Shown here one piece after another: positions 18,449 through 28,766 of a DNA stretch of 64,000 nt. The stretch's first letter is position 1. Each line of letters begins with the position of its first letter. The position numbers and the translations under genes were made by a program. The notes beneath the pieces were generated by a model that saw only the letters and a list, made by a program, of their open reading frames with translations, was not told the DNA's origin and searched no databases. The stretch comes from Sphingobacteriales bacterium (lineage in GTDB: Bacteria; Bacteroidota; Bacteroidia; Chitinophagales; Chitinophagaceae): the NCBI GenBank assembly GCA_016708305.1, contig JADJGB010000001.1:496001-560000 (forward strand), read 5' to 3'.

Positions 18449-21400
18449 ATGACTAAAACAATTTTGGGGCTTGATATTGGAACTAATTCGGTGGGGTGGG
18501 CTTATGTAAAGGAAGGTGATAATTCTGAACAATCCTCTATTGAGCAGATTGGTGTTAGAGTTAATCCTTTAACCGTGGATGAGCAAACCAATTTTGAGAA
18601 AGGCAAACCGCTAACTACAAATGCTGACAGGACGTTAAAACGTGGTGCAAGACGAAATTTAGACCGTTTTAAACTTAGGAGAGAACAATTGTTGGAAATC
18701 TTAAAGTCTTCAAAAATTATTAATGAGGAAACAAAATTAACCGAAGATGGTGCTAATACCACACATCAGACTTGGAGGTTAAGAGCGAATGCTGCCAAGA
18801 AAAAAATTGAATTGGATGAATTTGCCAGAGTACTTTTTGCTATTAATTTGAAAAGAGGTTATAAGAGCAGCCGTAAAGCCAAAAATGAAGATGAGGGGCA
18901 AGCCATTGACGGCATGGCAATCGCAAAACGATTGTATGAAGAAAAGTTGACTCCCGGACAATTGACCTTTCAATTATTACAAGAAGGAAAAAGGTCCGTT
19001 CCAGAATTTTACCGTTCTGATTTGCAAGCCGAGTTTGATAAAGTTTGGGAAATACAAAAGCAAACCCATTCAGACATACTTACCGATGAATTTTATAAAG
19101 AACTGCAAGGAAAGGGGCAAAGAGCCACAGCCGCTTTATTCTGGACAAAATATAAATTTAATACTGCCGATATAAAAGACATAGAAGATAGCTTAAAAAA
19201 CGAACAAGCCATCAAATTATCCAACAGGGAAAAGAAAAGGTTGCAGGCTTATAAATGGAGAAGTGATGCCGTTACCATTCCATTAGAAAAAGAACAAATG
19301 GCTTATGTGCTTACCGAGATAAATAAAAACCTCAATAATTCAAGTGGCTATTTAGGTGCCATATCCGACAGAAGCAAAGAGTTATATTTTAATAAAGAAA
19401 CTGTAGGTGAGTATTTATATCATCAACTCAAGAAAAACCCACACAGCAGTTTAAAGAATCAGGTTTTTTACAGGCAGGATTATTTAGATGAGTTTGAAAA
19501 AATATGGGAAACCCAGGCTCAATATCATCCACAATTGACTAAGGAACTAAAAGAGGAAATAAGGGATGTGATTATTTTTTACCAACGAAAATTAAAATCT
19601 CAAAAGGGATTGATAAGTTTCTGTGAGTTGGAAAGTAAAGAAATAGAATTAAATAAAAACGGACAAATAGTAAAAAAGACCATCGGTTTACGAGTTGCAC
19701 CAAAATCATCTCCATTATTTCAGGAGTTTAAGATTTGGCAAATGCTCCATAATGTGGTCATACGAAAAAAGGGAACAACAAAGCAAAAAAAATCTAACGA
19801 AAATGATCAGAAAGAATTATTTGCCAACGAGAATGAATTTGTTTTTGATCAGGAAGCCAAACAAATATTATTTGATGAACTGAACCTGAAAGGAAACCTT
19901 ACTGCCTCAGCTGTCCTTGAACTTTTAGGCTATAAAGCCAATGAATGGGAAATGAATTATACCGCCTTAGAAGGCAATAGAACACAACAATCCTTATATG
20001 AAGCCTACTTAAAAATTATTGAAATATCGGGGCATGATTTACGAGATTTTTTGAAAATTCAATCAAACAAGGACGAAATAGAGTTAAAAGATTTAGACGT
20101 TTCGGCTGCCGAAATTAAAAAGGTAGTAAAAGAAATATTTTCAACTATTGGTATAAATACTGCCATTCTTGATTTTGATGCCATGTTGGAAGGCAAGGCT
20201 TTTGAACAACAGGCCTCTTATCAATTATGGCATTTGTTGTACGCTTACGAAGGCGACAATTCTACCTCGGGTAATGAAACACTATATAAGCTTTTACAAG
20301 AAAAATTTGGCTTTAGTAAGGAGTATGCCAGCGTGATGGCTAATATTAATTTGCAGGGCGACTACGGAAATTTATCAGCCAAAGCCATGCGCAAAATATT
20401 TCCTCACATAAAGGAAAATAAATATAGTGAGGCTTGCGAATTAGCCGGCTACCGTCATTCCAAACATTCGCTTACCAAAGAGGAATTGGAAAACAGAAAA
20501 CTGAATGACAAATTGGATTTGCTCCCAAAAAACAGTTTGCGAAATCCGGTAGTTGAAAAAATATTGAACCAAATGATTAATGTGGTGAATATTTTAATTC
20601 TAAAAAATTCGGAGAAAGACGCTGAAGGCAACATAACCAAATATTTCCATTTTGATGAAATTAGAATAGAATTGGCACGTGAACTAAAGAAGAATGCTAA
20701 AGAAAGAGCGGAGATGACCAGCAATATTAATGCTGCAAAAATGGAACATGAAAAAATTGTAAAGCTATTGCAAAAGGAATTTGGGGTTGCCAATCCTACC
20801 CGCAACGATATTATCCGCTATCGCTTATACGAAGAACTGAAAAATACTGGGTACAAAGATTTATATACCGACACCTACATTCCCAAGGGCTGTTATTTAG
20901 CAAACAGATTGATATTGAACATATCATCCCTCAATCACGGCTTTTTGATGATAGCTTTTCCAACAAAACTGTAGTTTATAGAAAAGATAATTTAGACAAA
21001 GGCAACCAAACTGCTTACGATTACATGGATAGAAAATTTGGAGCAGAGGGCTTAATCGCTTACCAAACAAGAGTGGAAGAATTATTTAAAACAAAAGTTA
21101 TCACTAAGGCCAAGTACAAAAAATTATTAATGCCCGAATCAGAAATTGGCGATGGATTTATAGAAAGAGATTTAAGAGACAGCCAGTATATAGCTAAAAA
21201 AGCAAAAGAAATTTTATTTACCATAGCCAAAGCAGTAGTATCTACCTCCGGTCAAATTACCGACCGCCTTAGAGAAGACTGGGGCTTGATAAATGTGATG
21301 AAGGAAATGAATTTGCCAAAGTATAGGGCATTAGGACTTACCGAAATGGAAGAAAGGAAATATGGACAGAAAGTAGAAGTAATAAAAGATTGGACAAAAA

Positions 21401-22766
21401 GAAACGACCATCGCCACCATGCCATGGATGCTTTAACGGTAGCGTTTACCAAGCACAGCTATATTCAATACCTGAATTACCTAAATGCCAGAAAAAACGA
21501 GAAGCACAAATTGCATGGAAATATTATTGGCATTGAGACAAAAGAAACCGAAATAAAAATGGATGATAATGGGGATAAAAAACGAGTGTTTAAGCAACCC
21601 ATTCCTAATTTCAGGCAGGTAGCAAAGGAGCATTTAGAGCAAGTTATTATTTCTCACAAAGCCAAAAATAAAGTAGTAAGTAAGGGGAAAAACAAAGTTG
21701 CCGGTAAGCAAACCGTACAGCAAACGCTTACTCCCCGAGGACAATTGCACAAAGAAACGGTGTATGGACGCTACCAATATTACGAACAAAAAGAAGTGAA
21801 AATTACCGCTTCGTTTGATAAAGAAACGGCACAGAAAGTATCCAATCCTCTTTTCAAAAAATTGTTATTAGAAAGGTTGGAAGCCAATAACAACGATCCC
21901 AAAAAAGCCTTTGCCGGAAAAAATACACTTGGTAAACTACCCATTTATTTAGATGAATCTAAGACCACTACTTTGCCGGAAATCGTTAAAATAGTATGGC
22001 TTGAGGAAGATTTTTCGATTCGCAAGGATATAACTCCTGATAATTTTAAGGATGAAAAAACAATTGACAAAGTATTAGACCAAGGGGTTAAACGATTGCT
22101 TAAAGCCAGACTAAATGCTTATGGTGGCGATGCTAAAAAAGCCTTTTCCGATTTAGAAAAAAATCCAATTTGGCTAAACAAAGAAAAAGGTATTTCTATA
22201 AAGCGAGTAACCATAAGCGGGGTTAAAATGCCGAAGCCTTGCATTTCAAAAAGAATCACTTTGGAGAATTGATTTTAGACAGCAATGGCAAAAAAATACC
22301 GGTAGATTTTGTAAGCACAGGCAACAACCACCATGTGGCAATTTATAAAGACGAAAAAGGGGACTTACAAGAAAAGGTAGTATCGTTTTATGAAGCAGTA
22401 GAAAGGGTTAACCAGGGTTTACCCATTATTGACATAAGCTTTAACAAATCCATTGGCTGGCAATTTTTATTTACCATGAAACAAAACGAACTCTTTGTTT
22501 TTCTCAATGAAAAAACAGGATTTAATCCGGCTGAAATGGATTTGCTTGACCCCAAAAACAAAAAACTGATAAGTCCGAATTTGTTTAGGGTGCAAAAGAT
22601 TGCAACAAGAGATTATTGTTTCAGGCATCATCTTGAAACAACAGTTGAAAATGTAAATGAATTAAAAGAAACTACTTGGAAAAGATTAGGAGTAAATGGA
22701 ATAAGCCAAATAGCAAAAGTACGCACTAATCATCTTGGCGAAATTATTAGTGTTGGTGAATATTAA
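18449..22766 (+). CDS. cas9: CRISPR-associated endonuclease Cas9, type II-C
   Basis: RNA-guided DNA nuclease. RuvC-I: ILGLDIGTNSVGWAYV with Asp9. Arg-rich bridge helix at residues 61-84 (RTLKRGARRNLDRFKLRREQ). RuvC-II: FDEIRIELAREL near 733. HNH: DIEHIIPQSRLFDDSFSNK near 822, with YRKDNLDKGN. RuvC-III: HRHHAMDALTVAF near 988. A long C-terminal PAM-interacting region ends SVGEY. Two one-base deletions break the frame, one at GGG 20887-20889 just before the HNH motif and one at AAAA 22225-22228. With both restored the protein is about 1439 aa, the size of large Bacteroidota II-C Cas9, with every catalytic motif present. I infer sequence errors, not loss of function. No csn2 or cas4 is present. 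Confidence 0.95.
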
Positions 22767-22770
22767 ATAA

Positions 22771-23387
22771 AATCAAGCTCTGCTCCTATTCTCCACTTAC
22801 TACCACATCTTCAATCACGCCAATGGCGATGATAATCTGTTTCGAGAGGAGAAAAATTATTCGTTCTTCTTAAACAAATACCATCAGCATATAGACCCGA
22901 TAGCTGATACCATAGCCTGGTGCCTGATGCCGAACCATTTTCATCTACTAATAAAAATAAAAAACGCTGAAGCGCTGCTGCAAACGTTTCCAAAGTTTAA
23001 AACTTTGGAAACGTTTCGGGAGGAAGAAAAAACGCTTTCTAATCTACTATCCAAACAATTTTCAAATTTCTTCAGCAGCTATTCGCAAGCATTCAATAAA
23101 GTATATAACCGCAGAGGATCGCTGTTTATAAAAACTTTAAACGTAAAGAAGTGGCTTCGGATGAGTATATGAGAATGTTGATTCTGTATATCCATCTGAA
23201 TCCTGTAAAACATGGATTTGTTTCGAAACGCGAAAAATGGCAGTGGACATCGTTTAACGAATTTCTCCATAATCAGCCCGACCTTTTAAATCGTTTATTT
23301 GGCAATGCAGAAACATATATCAGCCAACACCATGCCCCGCAAAGAGAATTTAAAGAGTATCAAATTTTAGAATCGGAATTAACCTGA
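22771..23387 (+). CDS. REP-associated tyrosine transposase (RAYT, Y1/HUH family) inside the cas operon
   Basis: HUH endonuclease-like transposase. Visible: TYYHIFNHANGDDNLFREEK, the HUH motif AWCLMPNHFHLLIKI, the Tyr helix FSSYSQAFNKVYNRRGSLF and the C-terminal YMRMLILYIHLNPVKHGF with WQWTSFNEF. A one-base deletion in an A-run at 23130-23134 splits the frame; restored, the product is about 205 aa. No ATG/GTG/TTG precedes the first conserved residues: the frame is open back to 22771, just after the cas9 stop, with CTG 22780 the only near-start. Its stop is 7 nt before cas1. The tight packing suggests co-transcription with cas genes. RAYTs normally act on REP palindromes; a role in CRISPR is not established. 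Confidence 0.85.
22982..23016. repeat. perfect 17-bp inverted repeat inside the RAYT gene
   Basis: AAACGTTTCCAAAGTTT and its exact reverse complement, separated by one A. It lies in the coding sequence between the HUH motif and the Tyr helix, where RAYT proteins vary in length. It could be a REP-like palindrome recognised by the enzyme. I found no second copy in this window. Confidence 0.85.
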
Positions 23388-23394
23388 AATTGTT

Positions 23395-24288
23395 ATGATA
23401 AAGCGTACATTATATTTTGGGAATCCTGCGTATTTAAAAACTAAAAATGAACAACTGATTATTGATCTGCGCGAACCGGGCGAAACAAAGCAGGCGGCTA
23501 TAGAAGACATAGGGTTGCTTGTGCTGGACAATCAGCAAATAACCATTACTCAGGCAGTACTGGCTAAGCTTCTGGCCAATAATACAGCCGTTATTACCTG
23601 CGACCAGTCGCACCATCCTACCGGCATGTTGCTCAATCTGGATGGACACACATTGCAGAGCCAACGCTTTCAGGCGCAGATATTGGCATCCGCTCCTCTG
23701 AAAAAGCAATTGTGGCAGCAGACCGTAATTGCCAAAATTGTAAATCAGGCCAGCCTTCTGGGGCAGAGAAGACAGGAGAATAAATTTCTTGTCAATTTGT
23801 CAAAAAATGTATTAAGTGGCGACAGCAGTAATTGCGAAGCAAAGGCTGCAGGTTATTATTGGAAAAACCTGTTCCCCGAGTTTTTGAATTTCAAGCGGTT
23901 TCGGGAGGGCGATCCTCCCAATAATCTTTTAAATTACGGATATGCAATCCTTAGGGCGCTGGTGGCGCGAAGTCTGGTAGGAAGCGGCTTACTTCCTACG
24001 CTGGGTATTTTTCATCGCAATCAGTACAATGCCTATTGCCTGGCAGATGATATTATGGAGCCTTACCGCCCGTTTGTAGATAAAGTGGTGTGCGATATTG
24101 TGCGTGCCAATGGCAGGTTTCTGGAAATGACTCCAATGATGAAGCAACAACTTTTGGGTATTCCTGCCATGGATGTGATGCTGGATGATGAGAAAAGTCC
24201 GTTGATGAATGCCGTGCAGCGTACCACCGCCAGCTTGTCCAAGTGCTTTGAAGGGAACAGCAGGAAGATTCTTTTTCCGGTGTTATAA
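23395..24288 (+). CDS. cas1: CRISPR integrase Cas1 (type II)
   Basis: Integrates new spacers as a complex with Cas2. 297 aa; starts MIKRTLYFGNPAYLKTKNEQ, typical of type II Cas1. Metal ligands are visible: Glu in NCEAKAAGYYWKNLFP (about residue 149), His in GIFHRNQYN (about 206) and Glu/Asp in ADDIMEPYRPFVD (about 221-225). The helical C-terminal domain is complete. The gene follows the RAYT by 7 nt and is followed by cas2 after 40 nt. Confidence 0.96.
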   Translation: MIKRTLYFGNPAYLKTKNEQLIIDLREPGETKQAAIEDIGLLVLDNQQITITQAVLAKLLANNTAVITCDQSHHPTGMLLNLDGHTLQSQRFQAQILASAPLKKQLWQQTVIAKIVNQASLLGQRRQENKFLVNLSKNVLSGDSSNCEAKAAGYYWKNLFPEFLNFKRFREGDPPNNLLNYGYAILRALVARSLVGSGLLPTLGIFHRNQYNAYCLADDIMEPYRPFVDKVVCDIVRANGRFLEMTPMMKQQLLGIPAMDVMLDDEKSPLMNAVQRTTASLSKCFEGNSRKILFPVL

Positions 24289-24328
24289 TAATGGTAACCA
24301 ATTATTTAGGACGTACTATTTTTTGAAT

Positions 24329-24667
24329 ATGTATTTTGATCGTTTAAATGCTTATCGGATTATGTGGGTTCTTGTCATGTTTGACCTGCCTACAGAGACA
24401 AAGCAGGATCGAAAGATTTATGCCAAGTTTCGAAAGGATATTCTGGCAGATGGATTTTCCATGTTTCAGTTTAGTATGTACATCAGGCATTGCAGCAGCA
24501 GAGAAAATGCCGAAGTGCATACACTGCGGGTAAAAAAGATACTGCCGCCAAAGGGTCATGTAGGTATTTTGAACATAACCGACAAGCAATTTGGAATGAT
24601 GGAAATCTTCAGAGGGAAGGAATCGGTGGAAACGCCTGCGCCGGTTCAGCAATTAGAATTATTTTAG
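24329..24667 (+). CDS. cas2: CRISPR-associated protein Cas2
   Basis: Partner of Cas1 in adaptation. 112 aa from ATG 24329; beta-alpha fold with RIMWVLVMFDLPTETKQDRK (the conserved Asp after MF), FRKDILADGFSMFQFSMYIR and GHVGILNITDKQFGMMEIF. Ends with a short tail VQQLELF. A longer in-frame reading upstream overlaps cas1 and is not conserved. Last gene of the operon, followed by a bidirectional terminator. Confidence 0.95.
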   Translation: MYFDRLNAYRIMWVLVMFDLPTETKQDRKIYAKFRKDILADGFSMFQFSMYIRHCSSRENAEVHTLRVKKILPPKGHVGILNITDKQFGMMEIFRGKESVETPAPVQQLELF

Positions 24668-24702
24668 CTAAACAGAAAGGAGAAAAATGAATTTACGGAA
24701 AT

Positions 24703-24731
24703 AAAAAAACGGAAATTATTCCCGTTTTTTT
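24703..24731. terminator. bidirectional terminator between cas2 and the CRISPR array
   Basis: 10-bp stem AAAAAAACGG / CCGTTTTTTT with a 9-nt loop. It has a T-run on the plus strand (end of the cas operon) and on the minus strand (end of the leftward array transcript). Confidence 0.8.
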
Positions 24732-24782
24732 ATTCTGCTGACAACCTGAAATCCTTTACTGTTGCGGGTTTTGACAGAAGCT

Positions 24783-27700
24783 GTTGTCAAAGACCAAAAT
24801 TAATAAAAACCTGAAAGCAATTCACAACAATAATGACTATTGGTGGGGTTGCTATTAGTTGTCAAAGACCAAAATTAATAAAAACCTGAAAGCAATTCAC
24901 AACATTGAAAGAAGTTATAAAAGTTGGTAAAGCGTTGTCAAAGACCAAAATTAATAAAAACCTGAAAGCAATTCAAAACGAACTTGCAAAACGAATACAA
25001 TTCCCCACAGTTGTCAAAGACCAAAATTAATAAAAACCTGAAAGCAATTCACAACTACTATTTATATGACTCGTATTTAAAGGTTGTTGTCAAAGACCAA
25101 AATTAATAAAAACCTGAAAGCAATTCACAACGCCTATAAGTCTTCGCCGTCTTCTTTGTCGTTGTCAAAGACCAAAATTAATAAAAACCTGAAAGCAATT
25201 CACAACGTACTTTCTCAAATATATTACTCTTATTCGTTGTCAAAGACCAAAATTAATAAAAACCTGAAAGCAATTCACAACTTTAACAAGCGCTTTGCCT
25301 TTTGCGCAAAAGGTTGTCAAAGACCAAAATTAATAAAAACCTGAAAGCAATTCACAACTAACACCTGTTACGATATCTGAAATAGTTAGTTGTCAAAGAC
25401 CAAAATTAATAAAAACCTGAAAGCAATTCACAACCAACTACCTGAATATATCACAGGGTCTGTAAGTTGTCAAAGACCAAAATTAATAAAAACCTGAAAG
25501 CAATTCACAACTCCGTCTTCCTGGCTTCTTCCGCCAGTTGGGTTGTCAAAGACCAAAATTAATAAAAACCTGAAAGCAATTCACAACGAACAGTCCACCA
25601 TACCGCAACATCTTCCAGTTGTCAAAGACCAAAATTAATAAAAACCTGAAAGCAATTCACAACACTGCCGTTGTTCTTTGCATCTTGTGCCGTGTTGTCA
25701 AAGACCAAAATTAATAAAAACCTGAAAGCAATTCACAACGGCTGGCAGTTTATCACGCCATTGTTTCAGTTGTCAAAGACCAAAATTAATAAAAACCTGA
25801 AAGCAATTCACAACGGGTAAGATTAGGGTAAGATTTTTTGCAAGTTGTCAAAGACCAAAATTAATAAAAACCTGAAAGCAATTCACAACTAGTTTGTCGA
25901 TGACATCTTTTAGGTTTTGTTGTCAAAGACCAAAATTAATAAAAACCTGAAAGCAATTCACAACAAATTTGTAGCAAGCACAGGAGTACTTACCGTTGTC
26001 AAAGACCAAAATTAATAAAAACCTGAAAGCAATTCACAACAGGAGCGTATGTAGTACATGGCATCCAAATGTTGTCAAAGACCAAAATTAATAAAAACCT
26101 GAAAGCAATTCACAACAAAGTACCCGCCGGATGATGGAGGTACTGTGTTGTCAAAGACCAAAATTAATAAAAACCTGAAAGCAATTCACAACGCTGGGGT
26201 GCAAGCCGGTAAAAGATGTTTCGTTGTCAAAGACCAAAATTAATAAAAACCTGAAAGCAATTCACAACTTTCACCAGTGCTTTGCCTTTTGCGCAAAAGT
26301 TGTCAAAGACCAAAATTAATAAAAACCTGAAAGCAATTCACAACTGTAAACCATCAGGCTTATTACACTTACTGTTGTCAAAGACCAAAATTAATAAAAA
26401 CCTGAAAGCAATTCACAACTAGCCTTTCACCGTTTCGCCTATAAGTCTTGTTGTCAAAGACCAAAATTAATAAAAACCTGAAAGCAATTCACAACTGTGG
26501 TGTAACCCTGTGCTTCCAAGTCAGAGTTGTCAAAGACCAAAATTAATAAAAACCTGAAAGCAATTCACAACAAGTAGCGAAAGAAATATCCAAATAGCAG
26601 TGTTGTCAAAGACCAAAATTAATAAAAACCTGAAAGCAATTCACAACTATGGCGTAGCATCAACCATATTTTTAAGGTTGTCAAAGACCAAAATTAATAA
26701 AAACCTGAAAGCAATTCACAACCCCATTTCTTGCACTGGTTCCTCCTCAAGGAGTTGTCAAAGACCAAAATTAATAAAAACCTGAAAGCAATTCACAACT
26801 TACAAAAGGTACTGAATTTATTAAGATGTGTTGTCAAAGACCAAAATTAATAAAAACCTGAAAGCAATTCACAACTTCACAACAAACATAAAGAACTGTG
26901 CTTCTGTTGTCAAAGACCAAAATTAATAAAAACCTGAAAGCAATTCACAACATGCATCCCCTTTACAAACAACGCTTACTGTTGTCAAAGACCAAAATTA
27001 ATAAAAACCTGAAAGCAATTCACAACACAAAATCCAATTTTCAGAAATCGAGGATGTTGTCAAAGACCAAAATTAATAAAACCTGAAAGCAATTCACAAC
27101 GCACCGGAACACAAAAGCGGAAAATATTATGTTGTCAAAGACCAAAATTAATAAAAACCTGAAAGCAATTCACAACATTCAAACTTTGGCATCACAGATG
27201 TGAAGGGTTGTCAAAGACCAAAATTAATAAAAACCTGAAAGCAATTCACAACATTGTTGTCAGGACGGGCGCAAAGTGATGCGTTGTCAAAGACCAAAAT
27301 TAATAAAAACCTGAAAGCAATTCACAACTAATAGAGTTGCCTATAATCATCGAAGCAAGTTGTCAAAGACCAAAATTAATAAAAACCTGAAAGCAATTCA
27401 CAACAGCCGCACCGGTAGCCCCCTGAATACCCTGGTTGTCAAAGACCAAAATTAATAAAAACCTGAAAGCAATTCACAACAAGAATTAAAAAAGCTGCAA
27501 AGTGATAGAAGTTGTCAAAGACCAAAATTAATAAAAACCTGAAAGCAATTCACAACGTAAACCTCCGTGAAGTCATCTTTTATAAGTTGTCAAAGACCAA
27601 AATTAATAAAAACCTGAAAGCAATTCACAACGGCTACGTAAAGAGTATAAAGAACTAAAACGTTGTCAAAGACCAAAATTAATAAAAACCTGAAAGCAAT

Positions 27701-27859
27701 TCACAACAATTTACGCCAACTATTTTAACTAAAGTAGGTTGTCAAAGACCAAAATTAATAAAAACCTGAAAGCAATTCACAACACGCAAAGTTGCAAGGG
27801 GAGCTGGTTGCAAGTTGTCAAAGACCAAAATTAATAAAAACCTGAAAGCAATTCACAAC
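24783..27859 (-). CRISPR. type II-C CRISPR array, 41 repeats and 40 spacers
   Basis: I counted 41 repeats of 46 bp with 40 spacers of 29-31 bp. In crRNA sense (minus strand) the repeat begins GTTGTGAATTGCTTTCAGG and ends GGTCTTTGACAAC. The direction follows from pairing with the tracrRNA and from Neisseria-type repeats, where the GTTGT end follows the spacer. Two repeats differ: the third from the left (24934-24979, ending TTCAAAAC) and the one at 27056-27100, which lacks one A. Each repeat carries TAATTTTG at bases 27-34. Apparent short proteins made of repeat translations are artefacts. The 24732-24782 flank holds no other gene. Confidence 0.98.
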
Positions 27860-27931
27860 ACATAGATGAATATGTAGTTAGGTTATCCCGTGTTGTTTTT
27901 ACAACAGGGCTTTATTTTTGGGGATAAAAAA

Positions 27932-27950
27932 CCCCGACCAAAGACCGGGG
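27932..27950 (-). terminator. terminator after hicB
   Basis: Minus-strand hairpin CCCCG / CGGGG with wobble-extended stem, followed by TTTTTT. It separates hicB from the start of the array. A second small hairpin (GTTGT-TTTT-ACAAC, about 27892-27905) lies between it and the first-transcribed repeat. Confidence 0.7.
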
Positions 27951-27979
27951 CAGCATTCTGACTTTTTACTAAACGTCAA

Positions 27980-28381
27980 TCAAGCAAATTCCAGATGCTG
28001 AAGCTCTTTGCCAAATTCATTTATGCTGATCTTTATCTTCCCAATAGTCTTTGTTCCAGGCTTACGCCGTCCGGCAATATAATGACCAAGCAGCGTTTGA
28101 TTAACACCTGTGAGCCTCTCCATACCTGCCAAAGACAGATATTTGCTGTAATACTGCACAAATGAAGGAATATCATACTGAAATTCAAAATCACACGCTA
28201 CAAACTCCTTTCCAATTTCTGCATAGTACTCCCTCATTTCATTGTAAGAGTTCATAAAGTCTTCTTTTGCTTCCTGTGCAGTCTTTCCGTCGCCAAGAAT
28301 GCCATAAGGCACATTATCAGAGCCAATATAGGCCCCAAACGTTCCATCATTTCCGCGTTCAATAATTACCTGAGCTTTCAT
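27980..28381 (-). CDS. hicB: HicB-type antitoxin
   Basis: 133 aa. N-terminal partial RNase H-like HicB fold (MKAQVIIERGNDGTFGAYIG, then GDGKTAQEAKEDFMNSYNEM) that would cover the toxin. A C-terminal helix-turn-helix (LAGMERLTGVNQTLLGHYIA, then GRRKPGTKTIGKI) would bind the operator. Encoded 38 nt after the toxin gene on the same strand. The toxin-first order is normal for hicAB. Confidence 0.9.
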   Translation of the reverse strand: MKAQVIIERGNDGTFGAYIGSDNVPYGILGDGKTAQEAKEDFMNSYNEMREYYAEIGKEFVACDFEFQYDIPSFVQYYSKYLSLAGMERLTGVNQTLLGHYIAGRRKPGTKTIGKIKISINEFGKELQHLEFA

Positions 28382-28419
28382 TTTCTTTTTTTTTAAAGGT
28401 TTTAAAAAAAGGGGGGAAA

Positions 28420-28608
28420 TTATAGTTTAACTCCCGAATCCCTTAAAATGCTTTTTAATGTTCCAAATTTGACTTCCTCGCTTTTGTGGTGGCTGGTATC
28501 AAATGCTTTTCCTGTAATGGGGCTGTACCAGATTGGATGCTTTTTGCCATTTCGCACCCAATAGCAGCCGGCTTTTTTGACTTTTCTTTCTAATTCAGCA
28601 TATTTCAC
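28420..28608 (-). CDS. hicA: HicA-type mRNA interferase toxin
   Basis: 62 aa, dsRBD-like HicA fold: MKYAELERKVKKAGCYWVRN, NGKKHPIWYSP, then HHKSEEVKFGTLKSILRDSG. The catalytic His is probably the one in KKHPIW. Such toxins cleave mRNA when the antitoxin is lost. Located between the CRISPR array and an isolated repeat, so it may stabilise the locus or have inserted into it. Confidence 0.88.
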   Translation of the reverse strand: MKYAELERKVKKAGCYWVRNGKKHPIWYSPITGKAFDTSHHKSEEVKFGTLKSILRDSGVKL

Positions 28609-28630
28609 TTTTATTGCTTGATTGACGAAT

Positions 28631-28661
28631 CAAAGATAGGTATTTTCCTATCATTTTGCAA
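28631..28661 (-). promoter_or_regulatory. hicAB promoter with overlapping palindromic operator
   Basis: On the minus strand, TTG (28661-28659), a 20-nt spacer and TATCTTTG (28638-28631), an exact Bacteroidota promoter. An inverted repeat GATAGG-N6-CCTATC at 28635-28652 lies between the boxes and touches the -7 element, where HicB could block polymerase. The expected start is about 15 nt before the hicA ATG. Confidence 0.7.
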
Positions 28662-28766
28662 ATAATTTTGCTTCTTTTTTTAATGTGGATAATATATTTT
28701 CAGAAAGGGGATCATTATGAAGTATTTCGAGGACTGATGTTTTTAAGGTAGGAATAAATTAGCAAA

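Noticed and set aside
18449..22766. cas9 as a pseudogene in three pieces
   Set aside because: Two one-base gaps at homopolymers explain the breaks. All catalytic motifs and the full length are recovered, and other essential genes show the same kind of break.
25084..27086. Several plus-strand open frames made of repeating SKTKINKNLKAIHN units
   Set aside because: They are translations of CRISPR repeats and spacers, not genes.
24783..27859. Array transcribed on the plus strand, as the cas genes are
   Set aside because: The tracrRNA has its promoter and terminator on the minus strand and pairs only with the minus-strand repeat.
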